64,000 nt of DNA from UBA2287 sp964479665 (GTDB taxonomy: Bacteria; Bacteroidota; Bacteroidia; Bacteroidales; Tenuifilaceae), in assembly GCA_964479665.1 (NCBI GenBank), contig CAYZNN010000015.1:12663-76662 (forward strand). The letters run 5' to 3'. The position numbers and the translations under genes are program-made. This document shows positions 35,673-44,499 of this stretch, in pieces. Within the stretch, counting starts at the first letter, position 1; each line of letters begins with the position of its first letter. The notes beneath the pieces are model-generated. The model worked only from the letters and a program-made list of their open reading frames with translations. It was not told the origin of the DNA and searched no databases.

Positions 35673-37103
35673 TTACAATTTCAATTTACGCTCTATGTCC
35701 TCAATCTGGCTTTTGAAACGCTTGTCGGTTTCAATTAAATTATTTACTGTTTTACAAGCGTGCAGTACGGTAGCATGATCCTTTCCGCCAATTAAGCTGC
35801 CAATGGTTGAGAGCGACGACTTGGTCATGCTTTTTGAAAAGTACATGGCAATTTGTCGGGCTTGTACAATTTCACGCTTGCGCGTTTTGGTGTGAAGCAC
35901 ATCGCCGGGGAGACCAAAATATTCGCAAACTACTTTTTGAATGTAATCGACCGAAACCTCACGCTTGGTGTTTTTCACCAGCTTGTCAATAACCTCCGAA
36001 GCAAGTTCAATGGTTATTTGCTTGCGATTGAGAGTAGACTGTGCCAAAAGGGAAATAAGAGCTCCCTCCAGTTCACGAATATTGTTGGTAATGGTTGATG
36101 CAATAAAGTCTATTACCTCCTCTGGAATTTGAATACCGTTATTATAAACTTTTTTGTTAAGTATAGCAACTCGGGTTTCAAAATCGGGCGACTGCAAATC
36201 GGCCGATAGGCCCCATTTGAATCGTGAAAGTAACCTCTGCTCCAAACCAATAAGATCGACAGGAGCCTTGTCGGACGTAAGAATGATTTGCTTTCCCGAT
36301 TGGTGAAGATGATTGAATATGTGAAAGAAAATATCCTGGGTTCGCTCTTTACCGGCAAATTCATGAACGTCGTCAATAATCAAAACGTCAATCATTTGGT
36401 AAAAATGAACAAAGTCGTTCTTGTTGTTATTTCGAATTGCTTCAACGAATTGAGTTTGGAACTTAGCAGCATTAACATACAGAACGGTTTTTTCGGGCTG
36501 CCTATTTTTAACCTCAATACCAATTGCCTGCCCTAAATGCGTTTTACCAAGGCCCGATCCTCCATATATGAATAAAGGATTAAAAGCTGTTTTACCGGGA
36601 GCATTAGCAACTGCAATACCAGCCGATCGGGCTAAGCGATTGCATTCTCCCTCAACAAAATTGTTAAAAGTGTAGTCGGGGTTAAGCTGTGGGTCGACAT
36701 GCAACTTTTTTATACCGGGTATTACAAATGGATTCTTTATTTTGTAATCCTCCTGATTAGAAGTTACGCTAACCGGCTTGTTTCTTAGTTCGGTTTTGTT
36801 TTGTGTTGGCAACAACACGGTTGTGGGCTTAGAATTGTCAATCCCGTTGGTTTCCATAACCACGTTATACTCTAACTTTGCATTAGGTCCCAGTTCCTTT
36901 CGAATTGTTTTGCGAAGCAAATCGATGTACTGCTCCTCGAGATATTCGTAAAAGAATGGGCTCGGAACCTGAATGGTAAGTACATTATTATCGAGCCTTA
37001 GGGGAACAATTGGCTCGAACCAGGTTTTGAAACTAATGGGGGATAGATTATCCTTGATGACTTTTAAACAATTATCCCAAACATCTTGGAAATCTTTGTA
37101 CAT
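35673..37103 (-). CDS. dnaA: Chromosomal replication initiator DnaA
   Basis: A 476-residue AAA+ initiator. Domain I (1-90) interacts with helicase/DnaA; a variable linker runs to about 130; the AAA+ ATPase domain (about 140-350) carries Walker A GGSGLGKTH near 175-185 and Walker B VLIIDDVHEFAG; domain IV (about 370-476) ends with the DnaA-box-binding helix-turn-helix and the KDHATVLHACKTV signature. It is transcribed leftwards, with a long AT-rich region upstream. It is not next to dnaN or recF, as in many Bacteroidota. Confidence 0.98.
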   Translation of the reverse strand: MYKDFQDVWDNCLKVIKDNLSPISFKTWFEPIVPLRLDNNVLTIQVPSPFFYEYLEEQYIDLLRKTIRKELGPNAKLEYNVVMETNGIDNSKPTTVLLPTQNKTELRNKPVSVTSNQEDYKIKNPFVIPGIKKLHVDPQLNPDYTFNNFVEGECNRLARSAGIAVANAPGKTAFNPLFIYGGSGLGKTHLGQAIGIEVKNRQPEKTVLYVNAAKFQTQFVEAIRNNNKNDFVHFYQMIDVLIIDDVHEFAGKERTQDIFFHIFNHLHQSGKQIILTSDKAPVDLIGLEQRLLSRFKWGLSADLQSPDFETRVAILNKKVYNNGIQIPEEVIDFIASTITNNIRELEGALISLLAQSTLNRKQITIELASEVIDKLVKNTKREVSVDYIQKVVCEYFGLPGDVLHTKTRKREIVQARQIAMYFSKSMTKSSLSTIGSLIGGKDHATVLHACKTVNNLIETDKRFKSQIEDIERKLKL

Positions 37104-37459
37104 GCTACAATTGAATTATTTTTTTCAAACTTTTTTATCCTTAACAAAATTCAACAAAAAGAATTGAAAAAAAAAGGAAGTTGGGCGTTGAATATGTCAC
37201 TTTTTTTTTAACGAATTAACTATCACCCCAATAATTTTTCGAAATGCTGAAAAATTTTTTATTTAACTGTATATCAATGCATTAGGTTGTTGATAACTAT
37301 AAAAAATTGACACTTAAACCATTGTGAAATCCACTTTAAGCAAAAGCTAAGAAAAGGTTAATAACAGATGTTAGTAAGTAAACTGATTAGCAGTAAGATA
37401 AGGACATAATACTATCAATGAAGAAGTTAAGTGATTAAATGGAAAAAAAAAGATTAGGG
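37104..37459. other. Gene-free AT-rich region between dnaA and mlaD-like gene
   Basis: This 356-bp stretch holds no credible gene. It must contain the dnaA promoter. I looked for DnaA boxes (TTATNCACA): TGTTGATAA at 37288-37296 differs by one base from the box complement and TTATCCTTA at 37135-37143 differs by two; no cluster is evident. AT-rich segments lie at 37241-37268. It is a weak origin candidate only. Confidence 0.5.
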
Positions 37460-38425
37460 TTACCTTTTTTTCCCAAAATCGATTACTGAGAAGTTGACAT
37501 ACCGTTTTGGGTTGGCCTTCATATCGATAAGCAGAAGATCGAGATTTCTCGATGCATTGTCGAGGTTTCGATACAACGAATCGTTGTTAATAAGTTGTCC
37601 CATGGTACCCTCGCCCTTATTAATTTTATCCAAAACTGTATTTAAGTTTCGCATAGCTGAGTCGACCTGAACGATGGAAGAGGCAAAATTCATCTTGGCC
37701 AGAGAGTCGCTAATGGAAGAGAAGTTTCGGATTACATTGGTAATCCTTTCGTTGTTATTACGGAGGTTATTCGATATGGAGTTAACGTTATTTAAAACCT
37801 TTCGCAATGAACCCGACTGGGCATTCATCATGGTATCGAGCGAACGTGTAGTATTGTCGAGATTAGCCAGAATATTGCGAAGGGACACAAAACTGTTATT
37901 CAGATTTTCGCGATTCTGGTCGTTAAAAACTTTTCCAATTATTTTGAGGGTGCGCTCCATTTCACCCATTAACGACTCGGCTTTTTCCTTTACGGGTACC
38001 ATTTGGTGGCCTAGCTGGTCAATTAGCCCCGTTTCAATGGACGAGGGAATTGTGTCTTCGGGTTCGTAAAAGGTATTGTTTCGCGAAACTTCCAGTTTTA
38101 TGGCCTTTCCTCCCATAAAATCGGTACTAATCAGTTTGGCAATGGTATTATGGGGAATTCGATGCTCTCCCTCTATAAGCAATGTGACTATTAATCGACC
38201 GGTATGTCCCTCTTCAAACTGGATATCTTTTACAACGCCAACTTTATAACCACTAAGCATTACTTTGTTGGTTTTTACGAGACCATCGACGCTATTGAAA
38301 ATAGTAAAGTACACATTACTACTGGTAAACAAATCGCGGCCCTTTAAAAAATTAACACCCCAAACTGCAAAGGCAAGGGTTGCAATTGTAAACAGTCCGA
38401 TTTTGGTTAGTTTGCTTATTTTCAT
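37460..38425 (-). CDS. MlaD/MCE domain protein
   Basis: A 321-residue protein with one N-terminal membrane helix (about 8-27) and a periplasmic MCE domain (about 36-115, with VDGLVKTNKVMLSGYKVGVVKDI and GGKAIKLEVS), followed by a helical, coiled region rich in Asn and Leu (about 140-310). MCE proteins form hexameric rings or tubes that bind phospholipids in retrograde transport between outer and inner membranes (Mla system). The ABC partners MlaE/MlaF are not in the window. It lies 12 bp after the amidase gene and is likely in the same transcript. The ATG at 38425 is used; a TTG six bases upstream is possible. Confidence 0.9.
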   Translation of the reverse strand: MKISKLTKIGLFTIATLAFAVWGVNFLKGRDLFTSSNVYFTIFNSVDGLVKTNKVMLSGYKVGVVKDIQFEEGHTGRLIVTLLIEGEHRIPHNTIAKLISTDFMGGKAIKLEVSRNNTFYEPEDTIPSSIETGLIDQLGHQMVPVKEKAESLMGEMERTLKIIGKVFNDQNRENLNNSFVSLRNILANLDNTTRSLDTMMNAQSGSLRKVLNNVNSISNNLRNNNERITNVIRNFSSISDSLAKMNFASSIVQVDSAMRNLNTVLDKINKGEGTMGQLINNDSLYRNLDNASRNLDLLLIDMKANPKRYVNFSVIDFGKKR

Positions 38426-38437
38426 TTTCAATATTGT

Positions 38438-39673
38438 TTATTGGGTTGATTTTTGACGAGCCTGGTCTAATGAAATTTGTTTCCCATTATAAAAAGCAAC
38501 AATAAAAGCATCGGGAAACAGTTCCTTAATTTGGCTGCTGTATTCGGCAATTTCAGAAAAAGATTTTTTGTTGCCAATGTAGTATTTAAAAAAACCATCA
38601 ATAAAAAACTCTTCAATCCCATCGAGTTTTTTAAAAAACGGGGCTGTTAATGGAATGGATTTGCTCGATGAGGTTATTTGAACCCTATAGGTTAACTCCA
38701 TGGGAATTGAGCTGCTGCTAGTGGGGGCTGGCTTTGCTTCGGGCCCTTTTTCGGTTTTTTCAGAAGGAGTTACGATAGTAGTAGTTACTGCTGCAGGTTG
38801 CATTGCCGGCGTGCTACTGTGTGGTTTAGGCATTGGAGTAGCCTTTTCAACAACAAAATTACTTCGAGCTTCAATGTTCTTTTTATGTTCGCGAAAAGCC
38901 CTAAATATGGACGATGCAAGATAATCCTGACCCGAATCGGACATTAAAAATTCTTCCTCTTTAGGGTTACTAATAAATCCGAGTTCAACCAGCACGCTGG
39001 GCATGGTTGTTTTCCAAAGAACCAGAAAACCCGCCTGCTTCACTCCCCTATCCTTTCGCAGAGCCCTTTCCCGAAACTCATTCTGAATTACACTTGCAAA
39101 AGTGAGACTTTGCTCCAAGTGGGTATTTTGAATTAAACTGAAAATTATGAACGATTCAGATGAGGTTGGGTCGTATCCTTCGTACTTGGTAGAGTAATCC
39201 TCCTCAAAGGTAATAACCGCATTCTCTCGTTTGGCCACATCGAGGTTGTCGTTCGATTTGTGAAGCCCCATAACATAGGTTTCGGCACCAAAGGGTACCC
39301 TACTGGGATTGGCATTGCAATGAATGGAGATAAATAGATCGGCTCCCCTTTCGTTAGCTAAGCGACTACGCTCATCGAGACCAATAAACACATCCTCTTT
39401 ACGAGTATAAATTACTTCAACTTCGGGAAATGCCTGCTGGATGTATTTACCCAGTTTTAAAGCAACCGATAGGGTTATATCCTTTTCTGCCGATTTTTTC
39501 CCGAGGGCCCCTGGATCCTTCCCTCCATGCCCAGCATCGATTACAACCTTGGTTAAGCGGTATGTTTCAGCTGCATTGGCATACTGAGTTGAAATCAATT
39601 GAAATAGAATGACGAACAATACAATCATTCCCAATTTCGTTTTAGAAGCACTAAATATATTTACCAAATGCAT
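38438..39673 (-). CDS. amiC: N-acetylmuramoyl-L-alanine amidase with C-terminal SPOR-like domain
   Basis: A 411-residue periplasmic amidase. After a signal peptide (about 1-34) comes an Amidase_3 domain (about 40-275) with the zinc ligands in VIDAGHGGKDPG and FISIHCNA and the catalytic Glu in LVELGFIS. It cuts peptide stems from muramic acid during cell separation. A Pro/Thr/Ser-rich linker (about 285-325) leads to a compact alpha/beta region (about 328-405, YRVQITSSSKSI and FKYYIGNKKSF) that looks like a SPOR domain targeting denuded septal glycan. It is upstream of the mlaD-like gene and divergent from lptD. An in-frame TTG six bases upstream is a possible alternative start. Confidence 0.92.
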   Translation of the reverse strand: MHLVNIFSASKTKLGMIVLFVILFQLISTQYANAAETYRLTKVVIDAGHGGKDPGALGKKSAEKDITLSVALKLGKYIQQAFPEVEVIYTRKEDVFIGLDERSRLANERGADLFISIHCNANPSRVPFGAETYVMGLHKSNDNLDVAKRENAVITFEEDYSTKYEGYDPTSSESFIIFSLIQNTHLEQSLTFASVIQNEFRERALRKDRGVKQAGFLVLWKTTMPSVLVELGFISNPKEEEFLMSDSGQDYLASSIFRAFREHKKNIEARSNFVVEKATPMPKPHSSTPAMQPAAVTTTIVTPSEKTEKGPEAKPAPTSSSSIPMELTYRVQITSSSKSIPLTAPFFKKLDGIEEFFIDGFFKYYIGNKKSFSEIAEYSSQIKELFPDAFIVAFYNGKQISLDQARQKSTQ

Positions 39674-39695
39674 GGTCAAAAATTGTTTTTTTGAC

Positions 39696-39703
39696 TAGTT
39701 TTG
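39696..39703 (+). promoter_or_regulatory. Candidate -7 promoter for lptD
   Basis: TAGTTTTG matches TAnnTTTG. If it is used, transcription starts near 39710, downstream of the TTG at 39701, which would make the TTG at 39746 the lptD start. Confidence 0.4.
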
Positions 39704-39728
39704 AGCCCAAATTGCCCGAATTTATTTA

Positions 39729-39736
39729 CAAAAATA
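39729..39736 (-). promoter_or_regulatory. Candidate -7 promoter for the amidase gene
   Basis: TATTTTTG on the minus strand, about 56 bp before the amidase ATG, matches TAnnTTTG. It overlaps the beginning of the lptD leader, so the two genes share a compact divergent control region. Confidence 0.45.
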
Positions 39737-39745
39737 CTATATAAA

Positions 39746-42319
39746 TTGCATTTTAGGTCGTTAACCATATTTTTTTCCTTTCTACTTGCTTGCAACCTAG
39801 GGTGGCCTGCGGTTAATGCCAACGCCAGAAGCAATTTTAGTACCCAAACACCCGATACTTTAGCCACTACCTTAGACACTACCGCCAAAAAGAGTCCAAT
39901 TGCCGATCCTGTTTTTACCAGCGCTAAGGACTCATTAATCTATTCAATGGATGGCAAAAAGGTTTATATGTTTGGTGAAGCATCGATTAAATACCAGAAC
40001 CTCGAACTCACCGCTGCCTATATAGAGTTTAACATGGAAACTAAGGAAGTGTTTGCCATGGGCTTACCCGACAGTACCGGAAAAATTTTAAACCGACCGG
40101 TTTTTAAGGAGGGAAGCCAAACCTTCCGTATGGAAAAAATGACCTACAACTTCGATACTAAAAGGGCAATTATTACTGAGGTTATTACTCAGGAAGCCGA
40201 TGGCTTTTTACATAGCAAGCGAACAAAAAAAATGGAGGACAACACCGTAAACATTGCAGGTGGCAAATACACAACATGCGATTTGGATCATCCCCATTTT
40301 TATATTGCTATTTCAAAGGCTAAAGTAATTCCTAACGACAGGCTTGTAATGGGGCCTGCCTATTTGGTAATTGCCGATGTTCCTTTTCCCCTTGGAATAC
40401 CATTCGGTTTCTTTCCGAATACAAAAGGACGTGCCTCAGGAATCCTTATGCCCGAGTATGGGGAAGAAGACAGACGAGGCTTTTTCATCCGCCGAGGCGG
40501 ATTCTATTGGGGAATAAGCGACTATGTGGACCTTACCCTATTAGGTGGCATTTACACCGGTGGTTCATGGACATTCAACTCTCGATCGACCTACCGAAAA
40601 CGCTACAAGTATTCCGGTGGTTTCTCATTCGACTACTCTCATAATGTTTTTGGTGAAAAAGGATTCGACGACTACCGTAAGGATAATGCATACTCGCTGA
40701 GTTGGAGCCATACACAGGACCCAAAAGCTTCGCCAAATTCTACATTTCAGGCCAGGATAAACATGAGCAGCCCTAGCCATAACCGCTACAACCCACAAAC
40801 AATCGATAACTTTTTATCGAACCAGTTGAACTCTAGCGTTTCGTATTCGAAGGTATGGGCTGGAACTCCTTTTAGTCTCACAGCATCATTTAACCATACC
40901 CAGAACAACCTCGATAGTAGTATTACCCTGAATCTGCCCAGGGTTTCGTTTAATATAAGCCGAATTAACCCGTTTAAACGCAAATCGGCCATTGGCGAAC
41001 CGCTTTGGTACGAAAAGATTTCTCTTTCCTATTCGGGTGATCTGGATAACTCTGTTTCAACCAGAACGAACCTGCTCTTTCGCGAAGAAACATTGGGTAT
41101 TATGAAAAATGGAGTTCAACACAAAATACCCGTTTCAACTTCGTTTAACGTGTTAAATTACATCAACTTAAGTCCTTCTGTAAACTATTCCGAATACTGG
41201 TACTTAAGTACCATTGAAAAACGGTGGGACGAAACCGAACGAAAAGTTATTGTAGATACCATTCCGGGATTTAAGCGTGCATGGCAATATAGTACAAGTG
41301 TTTCGGCCTCAACAAAAGTGTACGGGATGTTTGCTTTTTCGTCAAAGAGTAAGGTTCAGGCCATTAGGCATGTAATTTCACCTTCGGTTTCGTTGGGGTA
41401 CCGACCCGATTTTGGGGCAGCCCATTACGGTTTCTTTAAGGAAGTGCAAGTAGATACAACTGGACGTAAAAGACCATATTCCATTTTCGAAAACTCCGTT
41501 TTTGGGGGACCATCAGCTGGTAAAAGTGGAAGTATAGGCTTTGCCCTTGGTAATAATTTGGAAATGAAAGTAAAGTCGGACAAGGATACCACCACCAATT
41601 TTAAGAAGATAAAACTCATTGAAAGTTTTGGACTTAACGCCAGTTACAACCTTCTGGCCGACTCTATGAAACTATCGCCCATTGGATTTTCGGCCAGAAC
41701 TACCCTCTTTGAGGTGATTAATATCGATGCTGGGGGAACTTTGAACCCCTATGCGCAGGATTTGAAAGGCTTCGACTACAATAAATTCCTAGTAAATGAT
41801 AATGGAAAATTGGCTCGTCTAACCAACTTTAGGGTTAGCGTGGGCATGTCGTTAAAAAGTTCGAAAAAGGAGTCTTCAACGGGCGGTGGTGCAGCAGGAG
41901 CCATGCTCGATGCAGGAGGTGACTCGTTTGGAGGAACATTTGGCGAAACCGTTTCAACTGGGTTCAGCGAATCGTCAATCCCCGATTTTTCTATCCCTTG
42001 GAACCTTCGAATCGATTACTCTTACAATTATTCTAAGCCACAGATTCAGAAAAATATTTCGCAAGCACTCTCGTTTTCGGGCGACCTGAGTTTAACGAAA
42101 AATTGGAAAATTGGATTCCGATCGGGTTACGATTTCAAGATGAATAAACTAACTACTACATCTTTAAATGTTTACCGCGACCTTCATTGCTGGGAAATGC
42201 GAATTTCAATTGTGCCCATTGGCTACCTGAAAAGCTACAGTTTTCAAATCAACGTGAAATCGGCGATGCTGCAAGACCTAAAATTGACGAAACGCGACAG
42301 TCACTTGAATCGCTTATAG
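39746..42319 (+). CDS. lptD: LptD-type LPS-assembly outer-membrane protein
   Basis: An 857-residue outer-membrane translocon component for lipopolysaccharide (872 if started at TTG 39701). After the signal peptide there is an OstA-like/jelly-roll region (about 60-210, YMFGEASIKYQNLELTAAYIEF) and then a large beta-barrel with many aromatic strands to the C-terminus, as in Bacteroidota LptD. No ATG exists before the mature region, so a TTG start is likely; 39746 gives a compact signal peptide (FRSLTIFFSFLLACNL) and is downstream of the -7 element. The stop overlaps the end of the convergent pabA gene by six bases. Confidence 0.88.
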   Translation: MHFRSLTIFFSFLLACNLGWPAVNANARSNFSTQTPDTLATTLDTTAKKSPIADPVFTSAKDSLIYSMDGKKVYMFGEASIKYQNLELTAAYIEFNMETKEVFAMGLPDSTGKILNRPVFKEGSQTFRMEKMTYNFDTKRAIITEVITQEADGFLHSKRTKKMEDNTVNIAGGKYTTCDLDHPHFYIAISKAKVIPNDRLVMGPAYLVIADVPFPLGIPFGFFPNTKGRASGILMPEYGEEDRRGFFIRRGGFYWGISDYVDLTLLGGIYTGGSWTFNSRSTYRKRYKYSGGFSFDYSHNVFGEKGFDDYRKDNAYSLSWSHTQDPKASPNSTFQARINMSSPSHNRYNPQTIDNFLSNQLNSSVSYSKVWAGTPFSLTASFNHTQNNLDSSITLNLPRVSFNISRINPFKRKSAIGEPLWYEKISLSYSGDLDNSVSTRTNLLFREETLGIMKNGVQHKIPVSTSFNVLNYINLSPSVNYSEYWYLSTIEKRWDETERKVIVDTIPGFKRAWQYSTSVSASTKVYGMFAFSSKSKVQAIRHVISPSVSLGYRPDFGAAHYGFFKEVQVDTTGRKRPYSIFENSVFGGPSAGKSGSIGFALGNNLEMKVKSDKDTTTNFKKIKLIESFGLNASYNLLADSMKLSPIGFSARTTLFEVINIDAGGTLNPYAQDLKGFDYNKFLVNDNGKLARLTNFRVSVGMSLKSSKKESSTGGGAAGAMLDAGGDSFGGTFGETVSTGFSESSIPDFSIPWNLRIDYSYNYSKPQIQKNISQALSFSGDLSLTKNWKIGFRSGYDFKMNKLTTTSLNVYRDLHCWEMRISIVPIGYLKSYSFQINVKSAMLQDLKLTKRDSHLNRL

Positions 42320-42898
42320 GTTATAAGCATTTGCATATTCAACCCAATTCCGTAGCATTTTAAAACCATGCGGGGTTAATACCGATTCGGGATGAAACTG
42401 AACACTTGAGATAGGATAATGCTTATGAGAAAAAGCCATAGCCATTCCATAATCATCAATTGCGGTAACTTTCAAGTTTGAACGCAAGGGTTCATGCCTA
42501 ATTGCCCAACTGTGATATCGGCCAGCTTCAAAGGTTGCTGGGAATCCTTTGAATAGCAGGTCAGAAGAGTCGATAATTGTAACGGGAACCGAAATTCCAT
42601 GCAAGGGGTTGGGGAGGTTTATCAGTTTCAAACCATACATTTCACCAATTGCCTGATGTCCCAAGCATATGCCCAGTATGGGAATAGAAGGTGCATACAA
42701 CTCAATAATCTCAAAAAGGTTCTTTTTCTCTTTGGGAAGCCCAGGGCCAGGCGACAGCACAATTCCATTATATTGTGCAAGTTGTGGTAGCCTAAGCTCA
42801 TCGTTGCGAAACACTTGAACACTATTTGCCAACTGTTGTAGGTAGTGAACCAAATTATAGGTAAATGAGTCGTAGCAATCGACAACAGCAATGTTCAT
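42314..42898 (-). CDS. pabA: Anthranilate/aminodeoxychorismate synthase component II (glutamine amidotransferase)
   Basis: A 194-residue class I glutamine amidotransferase that supplies ammonia for p-aminobenzoate or anthranilate synthesis. The catalytic triad is visible: Cys78 in GICLGHQAIGE, His169 and Glu171 in QFHPESVLTPHG. PabA and TrpG cannot be told apart from sequence alone, and one protein often serves both; no trp or pab synthase large subunit is nearby. The ATG at 42898 gives the typical MNIAVVDCYDSFTYN start. It is divergent from ridA across a symmetric promoter region. Confidence 0.92.
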   Translation of the reverse strand: MNIAVVDCYDSFTYNLVHYLQQLANSVQVFRNDELRLPQLAQYNGIVLSPGPGLPKEKKNLFEIIELYAPSIPILGICLGHQAIGEMYGLKLINLPNPLHGISVPVTIIDSSDLLFKGFPATFEAGRYHSWAIRHEPLRSNLKVTAIDDYGMAMAFSHKHYPISSVQFHPESVLTPHGFKMLRNWVEYANAYNL

Positions 42899-42911
42899 AT
42901 GCAACTAATTC

Positions 42912-42937
42912 GTTATATTTACGAGCACAAATATAAC
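42912..42937. promoter_or_regulatory. Symmetric divergent promoter region between pabA and ridA
   Basis: GTTATATTT (42912-42920) and AAATATAAC (42929-42937) form a perfect nine-base inverted repeat with an eight-base spacer. Each arm contains a -7-like element: TATATTTG on the minus strand for pabA (42928-42935, 30 bp from its ATG) and TATATTTA on the plus strand for ridA (42914-42921). Confidence 0.5.
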
Positions 42938-42954
42938 CCACAAAAAATCGAAAA

Positions 42955-43332
42955 ATGAAAAAAATAATTAGCACATCCCATGCACCCAAAGCTGTAGGGC
43001 CATACAGTCAAGCAGTTGAAGTAAACGGCTTTCTGTTTATTTCGGGACAAATTCCCATAAATCCCGAAACTGGCAGCATGGTTGATGGAGGTATTGAGGA
43101 ACAAACTGAACAGGTTATGAAAAATATTGGTGCAATACTTACTGAGGCTGGAATTGGCTACGCCAACGTTGTTAAAACAACCTGCCTGTTAAGTAGCATG
43201 GATAATTTTGCCCTGTTCAATCGGGTTTACGCCAAGTTTTTTACTGAAAACATGCCAGCTCGTGCCACTTACGGAGTGGTTAAATTGCCGCTTGGGGCAC
43301 TTGTTGAAGTTGAAGTAATAGCCCATAAATAA
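42955..43332 (+). CDS. ridA: RidA family enamine/imine deaminase
   Basis: A 125-residue RidA (YjgF/YER057c/UK114) protein, which hydrolyses reactive 2-aminoacrylate and related enamines made by PLP enzymes. Family landmarks are APKAVGPYSQAVEVNGFLFISGQ, the GGIEEQTEQVMKNI segment and the C-terminal PARATYGVVKLPLGALVEVEV with the substrate-carboxylate Arg. It forms trimers. It ends in a perfect palindromic terminator shared with the convergent rplI operon. Gene order lptD-(pabA)-ridA is common in the phylum. Confidence 0.95.
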   Translation: MKKIISTSHAPKAVGPYSQAVEVNGFLFISGQIPINPETGSMVDGGIEEQTEQVMKNIGAILTEAGIGYANVVKTTCLLSSMDNFALFNRVYAKFFTENMPARATYGVVKLPLGALVEVEVIAHK

Positions 43333-43358
43333 AAAAAGCCCCTTAAGGGGCTTTTTTT
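43331..43358. terminator. Bidirectional terminator between ridA and rplI
   Basis: A-run, GCCCC, TTAA, GGGGC, T-run form a perfectly symmetric hairpin that terminates transcription from both sides. It begins at the ridA stop codon. Confidence 0.92.
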
Positions 43359-43373
43359 AAAATGTGTGAGAAT

Positions 43374-43820
43374 TTACTCCGAAACCACTTCGAACTGAAT
43401 GGTAACTTTCACATCGCGGTGTAACTTGATTTCCGCAGTGTAGTTGCCTACCTCTTTCACATGGTCGTTGGGTAAATTAATGTTTTTACGATCAATTTCA
43501 AATCCTTTGTTTGCTAGGGCTTCAGCAATTTGAATGGTATTTACAGAACCAAATATTTTACCCGTTGTGCTGGTTTTTGCACCAATAGTAAGGCTAATAC
43601 CCTCAAGTTTTTTGGCTATTGCTTCAGCATCGGTTTTTATTTTAGCTTCTTTGTGAGCCCTTTGTTTTACGTTCTCTGCTAATACCTTTTTAACCGACTC
43701 GGTAGCTACTGTAGCCATTCCTCGTGGTATAAGGTAATTTCGAGCGTATCCATTTTTTACGTTAACTATTTCGTCTTTGTGCCCCAATTTAGGAACATCT
43801 TGTTTAAGAATGATTTCCAT
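43374..43820 (-). CDS. rplI: 50S ribosomal protein L9 (bL9)
   Basis: A 148-residue two-domain ribosomal protein of the large subunit. The N-terminal rRNA-binding domain (MEIILKQDVPKLGHKDEIVNVKNGYARNYL-type start, about 1-50) is followed by the long connecting helix and a C-terminal domain ending IQFEVVSE. Last gene of the rpsF-rpsR-rplI operon, 18 bp after rpsR. Length is normal. Confidence 0.98.
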   Translation of the reverse strand: MEIILKQDVPKLGHKDEIVNVKNGYARNYLIPRGMATVATESVKKVLAENVKQRAHKEAKIKTDAEAIAKKLEGISLTIGAKTSTTGKIFGSVNTIQIAEALANKGFEIDRKNINLPNDHVKEVGNYTAEIKLHRDVKVTIQFEVVSE

Positions 43821-43838
43821 TGCAATTCCTCCTTCTAA

Positions 43839-44108
43839 TTATTTCATCAAATCGGTAACGAATGGTAACAGGGCCAAGTGACGGGCGCGCTTAACAGCCG
43901 TAGCCACTTTTCGCTGATATTTCAACGAGGTACCTGTGAGGCGGCGGGGAAGAATTCTTCCTTGCTCATTGAGAAATTTCTTCAGGAATTCGGCATCCTT
44001 ATAGTCGATGTACTTTATCTTGTTTTTCTTAAAACGGCAGTACTTCTTCTTTTTAACCTCAACGGTGGGAGGTGTAAGGTATCTGATTTCGCTCGGATTC
44101 TGACTCAT
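43839..44108 (-). CDS. rpsR: 30S ribosomal protein S18 (bS18)
   Basis: An 89-residue basic ribosomal protein that pairs with S6 in the platform of the small subunit. The family core is visible: IDYKDAEFLKKFLNEQGRILPRR, then TGTSLKYQRKVATAVKRARHLALLPF. An N-terminal extension rich in Lys precedes it. It is the middle gene of the rpsF-rpsR-rplI operon, two bases after rpsF. It lacks zinc-binding cysteines at the N-terminus (one Cys only), so it is the zinc-independent form. Confidence 0.98.
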   Translation of the reverse strand: MSQNPSEIRYLTPPTVEVKKKKYCRFKKNKIKYIDYKDAEFLKKFLNEQGRILPRRLTGTSLKYQRKVATAVKRARHLALLPFVTDLMK

Positions 44109-44110
44109 GG

Positions 44111-44464
44111 CTACTCCTCCTTTTGTTTTTGTTCAACCTTGTTGCTACGTTTTTTCTGAGCGTACTCCACAGCGTACTTATCCATTCTAAAGGTAAGGAA
44201 CCTAATGATGCGCTCATCGCGACGGTACTCTGTTTCGAGTTTGTCGATCAGCGCTCCGGGAGCTTTAAATTCGCACAGGTAGTAAAAGCCTGTCGATTTT
44301 TTTTGAATGGGGTAGGCCAACTTTCTTAGTCCCCAGTTCTCTTCGTGCACCAACTCGCCACCATGGTCGGCGATGATGCCTTTGAACTTGCTAACCGCTT
44401 CCTTCATCTGGGCCTCAGACAAAACGGGAGTTGTAATGAAAACGGTTTCGTAATGGTTTAACAT
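44111..44464 (-). CDS. rpsF: 30S ribosomal protein S6 (bS6)
   Basis: A 117-residue ribosomal protein that binds 16S rRNA together with S18. Landmarks are the N-terminal YETVFITTPVLSE, GGELVHEENWGLRKLAYPI and FYYLCEFKAPG, and the RRDERIIRFLTFR segment. The charged C-terminal tail (KKRSNKVEQKQKEE) is typical of the phylum. First gene of the operon; the promoter 36 bp upstream is the best match to the Bacteroidota consensus in this window. Confidence 0.98.
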   Translation of the reverse strand: MLNHYETVFITTPVLSEAQMKEAVSKFKGIIADHGGELVHEENWGLRKLAYPIQKKSTGFYYLCEFKAPGALIDKLETEYRRDERIIRFLTFRMDKYAVEYAQKKRSNKVEQKQKEE

Positions 44465-44499
44465 AGATTTAATTTGTTTAGTTATTAATTATGAGCCCG

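Noticed and set aside
37104..37459. Replication origin
   Set aside because: No cluster of good DnaA boxes and no visible DUE with direct repeats; kept only as a weak candidate.
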